Below are positions 1 through 6,221 of a stretch of 8,027 bases of DNA, one piece after another. How positions within the stretch are numbered: the first letter of the stretch is position 1; each line of letters opens with the position of its first letter. The notes beneath the pieces are model-generated. The model ran no database searches. It saw only the letters and a list, made by a program, of their open reading frames with translations, and was not told the origin of the DNA. This stretch comes from TMED27 sp037969235. GTDB taxonomy: Bacteria > Pseudomonadota > Alphaproteobacteria > Micavibrionales > Micavibrionaceae. Made by a program: the position numbers and the translations under genes. The stretch is taken from contig JBBKXA010000097.1 of assembly GCA_037969235.1 (NCBI GenBank), forward strand, positions 1 to 8,027. Reading direction: 5' to 3'.

Positions 1-213
1 TGCCTCATTCTCACCGATCGGGCCGCGCAGCGTGATGAAAATCCCGTGCGAAAGCCTGCAGCGTACTTCAATTCGATGATTTCACGGGCTAAGGCGGGTG
101 ATTTACATCTTCACAAGTCTGTTTTTGGGCTTTTGCAGCTTGAAGACACCCCAATTGCGGCCAATTCATCGCAAAATCAATCTTCAAACCCCTCTCATCA
201 GAAAAAAGGATAA
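1..213 (+). CDS. C-terminal end of a RepC-like plasmid replication initiator (5' truncated)
   Basis: An open frame enters from the left edge in frame 1 and runs 70 codons to TAA at 211-213; the start lies outside the window. The visible part contains the stretch NPVRKPAAYFNSMISRAKAG followed by DLHLHKSVFGLL. This fits the pattern of the RepC C-terminal domain as I remember it: an alanine-rich helix, then a basic-proline-aromatic turn (often R-S-P-G-G-Y-L-R), then RA-x-x-G-x-(L/F)-x-L and a short hydrophobic end. RepC initiates replication of repABC plasmids and chromids of Alphaproteobacteria and is usually the last gene of repABC. The final 18 or so residues are a Ser/Asn/Gln-rich tail that looks disordered. 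The first 60 bases are 60% G+C by count, richer than the genes downstream. The match is from memory of the family pattern and only the tail is visible, so another DNA-binding or replication protein is possible. Confidence 0.55.
   Translation, partial: CLILTDRAAQRDENPVRKPAAYFNSMISRAKAGDLHLHKSVFGLLQLEDTPIAANSSQNQSSNPSHQKKG
206..210 (+). promoter_or_regulatory. Ribosome binding site deciding the start at 218
   Basis: AAGGA lies 7 bases before the ATG at 218 and overlaps the last codons of the RepC-like gene. The reading frame stays open upstream to an ATG at 98, but that start would run over most of the RepC-like tail and has no comparable site. This favours 218 and suggests the two genes are translated from one message. 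Confidence 0.7.
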
Positions 214-217
214 TGTT

Positions 218-577
218 ATGAACCTTCAAAAATATACATCTGAACTTCCATTTCTCCCGTTTCGCAGCATTGCGCAATATTCGCACAGGTTGCACCGCAA
301 TTTTTTCTACACCGATGATGTCCGCGAAATGATGTGTGAGAAGTTCAATTCGTGGGTGATTGACCATATCTTTGCCCTTCAAGAGCACGAGAGCGGCCTT
401 CAAATGCTGGATATTCAGCACTGGGACTTAAAAAACATGCCTGATGGCTCGATTTTATTGTCCTGCAGCGATGAGCAGGGCAGGGTGGTTTATTATGAGC
501 ACGGTCATTGTGACGTCGCCGTAGTTGAGAACGAAGCGTTTGTACTGGATCACAGCGTGCTCAGCCTCAGAAATTAA
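218..577 (+). CDS. Small hypothetical protein, 119 aa
   Basis: I do not recognise this protein. The start at 218 is chosen for the well-spaced AAGGA at 206-210 and because it begins 4 bases after the preceding stop, as expected for a co-transcribed gene. The N-terminal half (about residues 1-65) is rich in aromatic and basic residues and probably helical. The C-terminal half (about 75-119) alternates hydrophobic and polar residues in short stretches such as GSILLSCSDEQG and RVVYYEHGHCDVAVV, which suggests a small beta sheet. Three cysteines and several histidines are present but no recognisable metal-binding spacing, no helix-turn-helix, no signal peptide and no membrane segment. Its position behind a RepC-like gene and before a terminator places it with the replicon backbone rather than with the downstream operon, but no function can be assigned. 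Coding status is well supported by the start signal, the length and the fit between neighbours. Confidence 0.75.
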   Translation: MNLQKYTSELPFLPFRSIAQYSHRLHRNFFYTDDVREMMCEKFNSWVIDHIFALQEHESGLQMLDIQHWDLKNMPDGSILLSCSDEQGRVVYYEHGHCDVAVVENEAFVLDHSVLSLRN

Positions 578-582
578 TGGAA

Positions 583-610
583 TTGCCGCTTTACGCGGTA
601 GTCTTCTTTT
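583..610 (+). terminator. Probable intrinsic terminator after the 119-aa gene
   Basis: Six bases after the stop at 577, bases 583-589 can pair with 595-601 around the 5-base loop TTTAC. The core is four G-C pairs (CCGC/GCGG), extended by one A-T and two G-T pairs. A T-rich tract, TCTTCTTTT (602-610), follows directly. The stem is short and the tract is interrupted by two C residues, so termination may be partial. Its place between two transcription units supports the call. Confidence 0.5.
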
Positions 611-632
611 ATGGCTGTAACAGAAAAAGATA

Positions 633-670
633 TTTTTATGCTGCTAATATTATTATCAGCAGCATAAAAA
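633..670. repeat. Perfect 13-bp inverted repeat, candidate operator or hairpin
   Basis: TTTTTATGCTGCT (633-645) and AGCAGCATAAAAA (658-670) are exact reverse complements separated by the 12-base A/T-rich spacer 646-657. The right arm ends one base before the predicted -35 box at 672. No T tract follows the stem on either strand outside the arms, so it does not look like a standard intrinsic terminator. Likely roles are a dimeric or tetrameric regulator site at the upstream-element position of the promoter, or an RNA hairpin at the end of the preceding transcript. Being symmetric, it has no strand. Confidence 0.75.
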
Positions 671-671
671 C

Positions 672-700
672 TTGATATACATAACACATTAGGCTATAGT
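672..700 (+). promoter_or_regulatory. Sigma70-type promoter of the VWA-AAA+ operon
   Basis: TTGATA (672-677) matches the -35 consensus TTGACA at five of six positions. TATAGT (695-700) matches the -10 consensus TATAAT at five of six. The spacer is exactly 17 bases. Transcription would start near 706-708 and give a leader of only about 23 bases before the ATG at 730. The promoter is framed by two inverted repeats (633-670 and 680-732), so it is probably regulated rather than constitutive. Confidence 0.7.
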
Positions 701-732
701 GAGTTCTTTTAATTTAGAATGTATGTGTTATG
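680..732. repeat. 10-bp inverted repeat with one arm in the promoter and one over the start codon
   Basis: CATAACACAT (680-689) and ATGTGTTATG (723-732) are exact reverse complements. The left arm lies wholly between the -35 and -10 boxes. The right arm includes the ATG start codon at 730-732. Arm centres are 43 bp apart, about four turns of B-DNA, so a protein bound to both would sit on one face of the helix. Only the right arm should be transcribed, so this would act as DNA rather than as an RNA hairpin. Chance occurrence in A/T-rich DNA cannot be excluded. Confidence 0.5.
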
Positions 733-3186
733 AGCGGACAAAATATATCTTATCGTGAACTGTTAAACATGCCTTTGCAGGCTGTACGCAGGAGTGTAGC
801 GCAGGATTTTTTTTCGAAAAAACTTAATTTACAAGCGTTTGACAAGCACATGTCAGCACTGCATGATTATGTAGCGCAGGAAAAGTCTGAGCAACTAACG
901 GATTTTGATATCGAGCTTGAGCTTGCCCGCAAGACACTTCAAACAGGTACTATCACACAAGAACCACGAACCGATCTCCCTGCATTTCAGCTTTTATGGG
1001 GCAGTGTGCAAGCTGTGGCTGCACTTGATGCAAATTCCCGGGCTGGGTGGGATGATACGTTTAAAAATAAATGCATATCCGAGACGCCTGTTTGGGCGGC
1101 AGTGAATGATTCACACGACGCGAAAAAAGAGCGCTCAGCAACGATAATGCATGCCAACGCGGAAATTAGAAGTAAAACTCTGAGCGTGGGCTATCAAGAG
1201 CCACAAGAAGGATATCCTAGCATTGCTTATTATTTTCAATCCGAAAACAACTACATTAACGAAGACCCTATTTGGAAGCTGATTATGGGTGTGGAGGGTG
1301 CTCGCGCTGCAACTATGCATGAAATTGCACATGGACAGGGTAGCAATAATTTCTCGCCCAAGCTTCAAATTTTGCATGATAAAATTAAGGAGATGCGGGA
1401 TGCTAAGCCTCTTAAAGAGTGGGATAAAAATGAGCAAATGGCGTTTGCGAAGTTACGCGCGGAATGGAATTTGCGCTGGATGATGTATGACGAGGCGGAG
1501 AATAATTACGCTAATCAATTTGCTGCCAACAAAGGACAAAATGCAGGTCAAGATTATGCACGATCCTTGAATTTTGTGGAGGCGATCTTGGTAGATACTA
1601 TAGAAACCAAGGCTGATGGTAAAGAAAAAATCCCTGACACAAATCAAAAACTATTAAATATAAAAAATATCCTGCGCTATGCGTTTTTTCAAAGAAATGG
1701 TTTTTTTGACGATAATGATGAGGGGTGGGCGGAAATTGGCGTGGATCTTGACTTGCTTGTGGATAGCGTTGAGGGCGATAGTCTAACTGCCCACGACATA
1801 CTGGATGACATCATAAAAAAATGTAATCAAATCGCACATTCTCAGCCCGAGCCGAATGCGCGTATGGGTGGAAATAGATATATAAAAACAAGAATTGAAG
1901 AATGCGAGGCAGAGCGCTTGCGTATTAATGATGAAATATTCGAGCAATACATCGCGCCTTTCATGCCCGAGATTATGCAGCAGGTTGAGAATAAGGCGGC
2001 TGCGATCAAGGATGCTATTCAAGGCGGAAAAATTATTCTTATTGATGGGATGGGGGAGACTGATCTGGCGAAACCGCTTGGCGACACGCCAGGCGAAGTC
2101 AAAGGCATTCCCGATGAAAAACCTAAGGAGCCCAAAGTAGAAAAACCTAGATGTCCTAGCCTAAGCGATGCACCGAAAGACTCCACACAAAAAGCTGGTA
2201 AAAAACCTTCTACCGACAGCTTAAAGGGGGGTGACTTTAAGACTGCTAAACAATTTATCGCTCAAAACAGACCTTATATTAATAAATTGTCGAAACTCTG
2301 GCGTGAAATTCAGAAAAAATTCCTTGAAACGCGTGATGAGGTGTCAGATCAACGCGATTATACCGGCGACCTTGCCAACCTTGATTTGGGCTCGGTATAT
2401 GATCGTTTTACACGGGAAATTGCGCGTCAACCAGTCAGTGCGACAGATTATGCGCACATAGGGAAAGAAGCCCCGCAAAGAACCGCCTACCCGCCCACGC
2501 AAGTTGATATTTATATTGATAATTCTAGCAGTATGAATGGAGCGAAGCTCAGGATGGCTTGTGCCGCTGGGTTGAGCATTAGTGAAAGCGGTAGACCAGT
2601 GAACATTGTTGTTAATATGGCTACGCTGGGGTGTTTTGATAGTGATAGCCCACATTACAACACCTGCACGCAAATTGCTTCACCGAGCGATGATCTTAAA
2701 GTTATAGGGCAAAGAATTGATTCACTAATAAGTGGTCGAGGGCTACAGGGGGATCACATTCTTCCGGCTTTAAAGCATTCTTTTGACTATGTAACAAACT
2801 CTAAACAACCCAATCATATTGTCGGCACATCACATGTCATTATTATATCAGACACTAATTTTTGCGATATGGAGCCCGGGTCGAAGGCTGCAAAATTTAT
2901 TGAAATGGTTGGACGAAAATGCCAGCAAATGACGCTGGATTTTGTAATTGTTCAAAACAAAGATTCACGCGTTATCCCTATCGTTAATCGTATCAATCGA
3001 GGCGTAGGGCATAAACACGCCAATTACCGCCATGTTGAACATATTGAGGGCGTAGGTGAGGCGCTCACCTCACTCCTCACAGATCGCTTGCGCAATATGC
3101 GAGAAGCCGACGGTATTCCACTGTCTGAAAAACAAAGAATATTCGAAAAATTTAAAAGTCATAACCCACTAGAAGACTTAAACTAA
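730..3186 (+). CDS. Metallopeptidase-like / CobT-like VWA domain protein, 818 aa
   Basis: This is the first gene of the operon. Seen in the sequence: an HExxH motif, H197-E-I-A-H201-G, in a helix-like context; an acidic cluster D254-E255-A-E257-N-N that could supply a third zinc ligand; a Pro/Lys-rich charged linker at about residues 445-500; and a C-terminal VWA domain from about 590. Its MIDAS motif is D597-N-S599-S-S601-M, with a later acidic strand end IIISD708T. The usual GGT threonine loop is replaced by a sequence near 668-680 (SGRGLQGDHILPAL), closer to CobT-type VWA domains. Zinc-metallopeptidase-like N-terminus plus VWA-like C-terminus is a known pairing (the DUF2201 group), and such proteins are encoded beside MoxR-type ATPases. 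CobT is the VWA partner of CobS in cobaltochelatase, but no cobalamin genes are visible here. No signal peptide or membrane segment is seen, so it is probably cytosolic. The ATG at 730 lacks a clear Shine-Dalgarno site, but no better start exists nearby. Peptidase activity is inferred from the motif alone. Confidence 0.8.
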   Translation: MSGQNISYRELLNMPLQAVRRSVAQDFFSKKLNLQAFDKHMSALHDYVAQEKSEQLTDFDIELELARKTLQTGTITQEPRTDLPAFQLLWGSVQAVAALDANSRAGWDDTFKNKCISETPVWAAVNDSHDAKKERSATIMHANAEIRSKTLSVGYQEPQEGYPSIAYYFQSENNYINEDPIWKLIMGVEGARAATMHEIAHGQGSNNFSPKLQILHDKIKEMRDAKPLKEWDKNEQMAFAKLRAEWNLRWMMYDEAENNYANQFAANKGQNAGQDYARSLNFVEAILVDTIETKADGKEKIPDTNQKLLNIKNILRYAFFQRNGFFDDNDEGWAEIGVDLDLLVDSVEGDSLTAHDILDDIIKKCNQIAHSQPEPNARMGGNRYIKTRIEECEAERLRINDEIFEQYIAPFMPEIMQQVENKAAAIKDAIQGGKIILIDGMGETDLAKPLGDTPGEVKGIPDEKPKEPKVEKPRCPSLSDAPKDSTQKAGKKPSTDSLKGGDFKTAKQFIAQNRPYINKLSKLWREIQKKFLETRDEVSDQRDYTGDLANLDLGSVYDRFTREIARQPVSATDYAHIGKEAPQRTAYPPTQVDIYIDNSSSMNGAKLRMACAAGLSISESGRPVNIVVNMATLGCFDSDSPHYNTCTQIASPSDDLKVIGQRIDSLISGRGLQGDHILPALKHSFDYVTNSKQPNHIVGTSHVIIISDTNFCDMEPGSKAAKFIEMVGRKCQQMTLDFVIVQNKDSRVIPIVNRINRGVGHKHANYRHVEHIEGVGEALTSLLTDRLRNMREADGIPLSEKQRIFEKFKSHNPLEDLN

Positions 3187-3190
3187 AGGA
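3186..3190 (+). promoter_or_regulatory. Ribosome binding site for the AAA+ gene
   Basis: AAGGA overlaps the last base of the preceding TAA and sits 7 bases before the ATG at 3198. It fixes that start and shows that translation of the AAA+ protein follows directly from the VWA gene. Confidence 0.75.
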
Positions 3191-3197
3191 AAACACA

Positions 3198-5888
3198 ATG
3201 GATAAACCGCAACAGTACACGATTGTACAATTTGGAACGCCGCAAACGCCGCTTCCGACATTTGACTCATCAAAATTTAAAATGAGTGTGTTAGCGAGTG
3301 CTAAAGGGGTGATCAGCATCCCGACAATGCAACAAGATCGCAGCAAGAGTGGCGCAGCCGAAATCACTGATGAACGTGATCGCATCACCGTGCAGGAACG
3401 TGCTTATGCCAAATTAATGCGTAACTTACCTAGCCGTAACATGCTGCCGCATCTGGTTCATGAATTGGTGGAGCGTGACCCTAATCGCGTAGATTTAGAT
3501 CAAAGAAGCTTTATCTGCCGCTATGTTGGCGCGCCGTCGGTTGGCAAAAGCTTTTTTATCAAGCAGCTAGGTAAAATCGCCCACCCCAAAGGTGTCTTTA
3601 ATTTGAACTGCACAGATGTTGATATGGGTACGCTATTTTGCGAAACCGTATTTGATACTAGCGGCGCGGATATAGAAAAAGCTGCCATTGATGCCAAAAT
3701 GCGCGATGGAAAAGGCTTAAGCGTTGAGAGCTTGCACAGACTCAGAACTTCGCTTGGGGATGCCTATATCGAAGAAGACCGCAATGGGAAAACAGTCATA
3801 GCATTCGATTGGGCAGGGATTCAAGTTAAGGGCAATACGATTGCCGAACAGGAATTTGGTGCGCAAATCATTCAAGAAACACTAACCCAAGTTTGTAAAA
3901 ACGAAGGCATTGAAGTCTCCAAAAATGCGTCACAAATTGGTATCACTACACGCGATGGAATAGCCGTGCGCGCTGCTGATCCTAATTCGGCTGATTATGG
4001 ACGACCCATTTTATTGGATGAATTTATGCGCTGTAAAAAAGGCACAGCGCAAAAACTCTATGAATGGATTGCAATGCTATCGGATCCACGTGTGCCGAAA
4101 GTTGAAGTGATCGGTGGCAAAAATCGCTCAGTTACGATCTATCGCAAAGACCTGCCCGCTACGTTTCGCGTCAATCCGACGGATAACCCAGCGATTGCGA
4201 GAATGGGAAGTGCGGAGTTAGATGATCCGTTAAAATCGCGATTTGGTGAGGAGCTTGACTCGCGCACCGTACCCGACCCAGAAGATATAGATTTTGCTGA
4301 TCGCTTAGGGCTTCATTTCACGGGTGTTCCATTGTTGCAAATTTATTATTCAGCTAAAGAGCATTTTGATGCTAACCCACAAGATTTAATCCAAGTGTTG
4401 CGCAAATATCGCACCGCCGCGCTCACCGATGCGGAAGTTAAAGAAATTCCTTCTGAGCAAATGCTTAACTTGAGTGATCCTATGCGCTTTATAAAAATTT
4501 CTGAGCAATTCGCAAGATTTTTCGCGAGTTTGGATTTTAAAAAATTAGCATCTGAAGATGCAAGTCTGGCATATCAAGATTATTTGCAAGGCGTGACAAT
4601 AGATTTGCGTACGGTGATGAAGCTGTTCGAAAAATCGAGCGTTGTCTTGCCAGAGACAACCCAATCGTGGGGCTTTGATTATAGCGCAGCATTTGAAACG
4701 GCTGCGCCTGTTGATGTATCAAAACAAATTGATGAAGAACACCGCCTTGAAACACGTGGAACGCGGACCGTACGTTATGTATTAGAATGGTTGGAGCGTG
4801 TGATCGTACCCGCAGATGCCATCTCGCGTGATATTGACCTTGCTGAATGTCAAACCCTTTTCAATGCTGTTCTTATACAAGCGGCAAATAACGGGATCGG
4901 CAAAGCCAGTTTAGCAGAGGCAGAGGCGGGGGGTGTTGAATCCATCGAAGACCTCTACAATTTCAACCCTCTCAACGAAGCCGACGCACAGATGCGCCTT
5001 ATCCGCGATTTAGTTTTGGATGAGGTGCGTAAAGAATATGAACTCGCTCGCGTTACCAACGGCTACCTTCCAGAAATGCCTAAAGATAATGATGACATTG
5101 CCACCATTGGAGATATGCAATTGACACTTGAGCAAGCTATTTTCACACGCAGTACATCGAAACCTGGATCACTAGGGTATACAAATTCAATCATTGCCCC
5201 CAATGCCGATGCAACCTTTGCGGCGAAAGCTTTTACATCAATGACAGTGCAAGATTCCATTCCTGCCCCGGATGCACAAAAAGGCACAAGCAAAGTAGCA
5301 TTTGAAAATTTAATGCAACGCGATGTATTTTTAATGGCGCTAGCATTGCCAGAAACACAAGAAGATACACTTGCAAGCCTTTGGAATAATGAGCTTGTAA
5401 AGCATCCTTCTTTTGAACCCTATGATGATGCTTTGAAAATTGCGAGCGACGAAAATTTCGAATCCCTAACCACCCTTGTGACAAATCATAAAGGACGATT
5501 GGAACCGGTACATATCCTAAAAAGCTATGATGAGAGCAGCTTGAAGGTTAAAAATATCTTAGTTGTCTCAGGATCTATTGAAAAAGATATGCAACGCCTA
5601 TTAAAAGCCAAAGGCGTAACATATGTCGATTACACAGCAGACAACGCCGCCGCGCAAATTGACGAAGCGGTTGCTGATTTTGTACTGGACTTTTCTTCCA
5701 GTGAACAATTAAAAACAAAGCTCATCTCGTCATTCCTCTTACGCAACGGATATAGAAAAGACGATGCAGCCAACAGAACGCTAGGTTTAGGAGAGTTAAT
5801 GACTTCACCCGATAAAGTGCCACCCACGGCGCCGATGCAGGTTACGAACATTCCGTTTGTACTTGAGTTAGATCAAAGCAACGAATAA
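3198..5888 (+). CDS. Large MoxR/CobS-like AAA+ ATPase, 896 aa
   Basis: The ATPase core is clear. Walker A is G111-A-P-S-V-G-K117-S118. Walker B is I271-L-L-D274-E275-F. Sensor 1 lies in the segment T322-F-R-V-N-P-T-D-N330-P-A-I, comparable to the TQNP of MoxR proteins. The arginine finger is likely R348 in LKSRFGEEL. MoxR and CobS ATPases form hexameric rings that remodel protein or enzyme complexes together with a VWA partner, here almost certainly the preceding gene 11 bases upstream. Two things are unusual. About 156 residues separate Walker A from Walker B, well over the length typical of compact MoxR cores. A further 540 or so residues follow the arginine finger, whereas typical MoxR proteins are about 300-350 residues in all. 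The C-terminal part includes alpha/beta-like stretches such as KNILVVSGSIEKDMQRLLKA near residue 785. I recognise no named domain there. No signal peptide or membrane helix is visible, so it should act in the cytosol. Confidence 0.85.
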   Translation: MDKPQQYTIVQFGTPQTPLPTFDSSKFKMSVLASAKGVISIPTMQQDRSKSGAAEITDERDRITVQERAYAKLMRNLPSRNMLPHLVHELVERDPNRVDLDQRSFICRYVGAPSVGKSFFIKQLGKIAHPKGVFNLNCTDVDMGTLFCETVFDTSGADIEKAAIDAKMRDGKGLSVESLHRLRTSLGDAYIEEDRNGKTVIAFDWAGIQVKGNTIAEQEFGAQIIQETLTQVCKNEGIEVSKNASQIGITTRDGIAVRAADPNSADYGRPILLDEFMRCKKGTAQKLYEWIAMLSDPRVPKVEVIGGKNRSVTIYRKDLPATFRVNPTDNPAIARMGSAELDDPLKSRFGEELDSRTVPDPEDIDFADRLGLHFTGVPLLQIYYSAKEHFDANPQDLIQVLRKYRTAALTDAEVKEIPSEQMLNLSDPMRFIKISEQFARFFASLDFKKLASEDASLAYQDYLQGVTIDLRTVMKLFEKSSVVLPETTQSWGFDYSAAFETAAPVDVSKQIDEEHRLETRGTRTVRYVLEWLERVIVPADAISRDIDLAECQTLFNAVLIQAANNGIGKASLAEAEAGGVESIEDLYNFNPLNEADAQMRLIRDLVLDEVRKEYELARVTNGYLPEMPKDNDDIATIGDMQLTLEQAIFTRSTSKPGSLGYTNSIIAPNADATFAAKAFTSMTVQDSIPAPDAQKGTSKVAFENLMQRDVFLMALALPETQEDTLASLWNNELVKHPSFEPYDDALKIASDENFESLTTLVTNHKGRLEPVHILKSYDESSLKVKNILVVSGSIEKDMQRLLKAKGVTYVDYTADNAAAQIDEAVADFVLDFSSSEQLKTKLISSFLLRNGYRKDDAANRTLGLGELMTSPDKVPPTAPMQVTNIPFVLELDQSNE

Positions 5889-5891
5889 GGA
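5887..5891 (+). promoter_or_regulatory. Ribosome binding site for the 106-aa gene
   Basis: AAGGA begins within the TAA of the AAA+ gene and lies 9 bases before the ATG at 5901. It supports that start and continued translation along one message. Confidence 0.65.
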
Positions 5892-5900
5892 CGCATAGCC

Positions 5901-6221
5901 ATGACAAAAAACATCTTAAAAAATAACGATATTGATTTGATCGTTTCAGCCCTCGCGCGGGTGAAATGCCCAAAAATTGATGTGATCAACGACCATCCCG
6001 TTTTTGCCGTGACTCAAGGATGGCAGAAACAGATTTTATGCGAGGAAAGTGGCGTCGCTAGCGTTTCCAGCCCAACTGAACTAGAAACAGCGTTAGAAGA
6101 TCAAAATATCGCCAGCATCTATGTCCCTGATGAAACATTTGGCATGAAAATGCTCACACGTATATTGGAACGCCACGATACGCAAAAACCAATATTTTGG
6201 GAGACTTTCGATGACGAATGA
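5901..6221 (+). CDS. Small hypothetical protein in the VWA-AAA+ operon, 106 aa
   Basis: I do not recognise the family. The gene has a good ribosome binding site, starts 12 bases after the AAA+ gene and overlaps the next gene by 11 bases, so it is well supported as coding. Predicted by eye, it alternates short hydrophobic strands and helices: DLIVSALARV near residues 12-21, KIDVIND near 25-31, then HPVFAVTQG, and later IASIYVPDETFG followed by a helix MKMLTRILERH. This suggests a small alpha/beta fold. The C-terminus is acidic (ETFDDE). Two cysteines have no obvious metal spacing. There is no signal peptide, membrane helix or DNA-binding motif. Its place between the ATPase and the ankyrin protein suggests an adaptor or regulatory subunit of the same complex, but that rests on position alone. 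Confidence 0.75.
   Translation: MTKNILKNNDIDLIVSALARVKCPKIDVINDHPVFAVTQGWQKQILCEESGVASVSSPTELETALEDQNIASIYVPDETFGMKMLTRILERHDTQKPIFWETFDDE
6199..6203 (+). promoter_or_regulatory. Ribosome binding site for the ankyrin gene, inside the preceding gene
   Basis: GGGAG lies 7 bases before the ATG at 6211, within the last codons of the 106-aa gene. It decides the start and creates the 11-base overlap between the two genes, which suggests translational coupling. Confidence 0.6.

Noticed and set aside
98..217. Upstream extension of the 119-aa gene to an ATG at 98
   Set aside because: It would overlap most of the RepC-like coding tail in another frame and has no ribosome binding site, whereas the ATG at 218 has a well-placed AAGGA.
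89..421. Minus-strand open frame across the first two genes
   Set aside because: It lies opposite two better supported + strand genes, has no clear start signals and its translation shows no domain-like pattern.
633..670. Reading the 13-bp palindrome as an intrinsic terminator
   Set aside because: No T tract follows the stem on either strand; the T and A runs are inside the paired arms. A better terminator candidate lies at 583-610.
2344..2673. Minus-strand open frame opposite the VWA domain
   Set aside because: The + strand here encodes the MIDAS motif and the surrounding VWA fold, so the antisense frame is a by-product of codon use.
730..5888. Calling the VWA and AAA+ pair CobT and CobS of cobaltochelatase
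   Set aside because: Motifs are similar, but both proteins differ greatly in length and layout, the VWA protein has an HExxH region, and no cobalamin gene is nearby.
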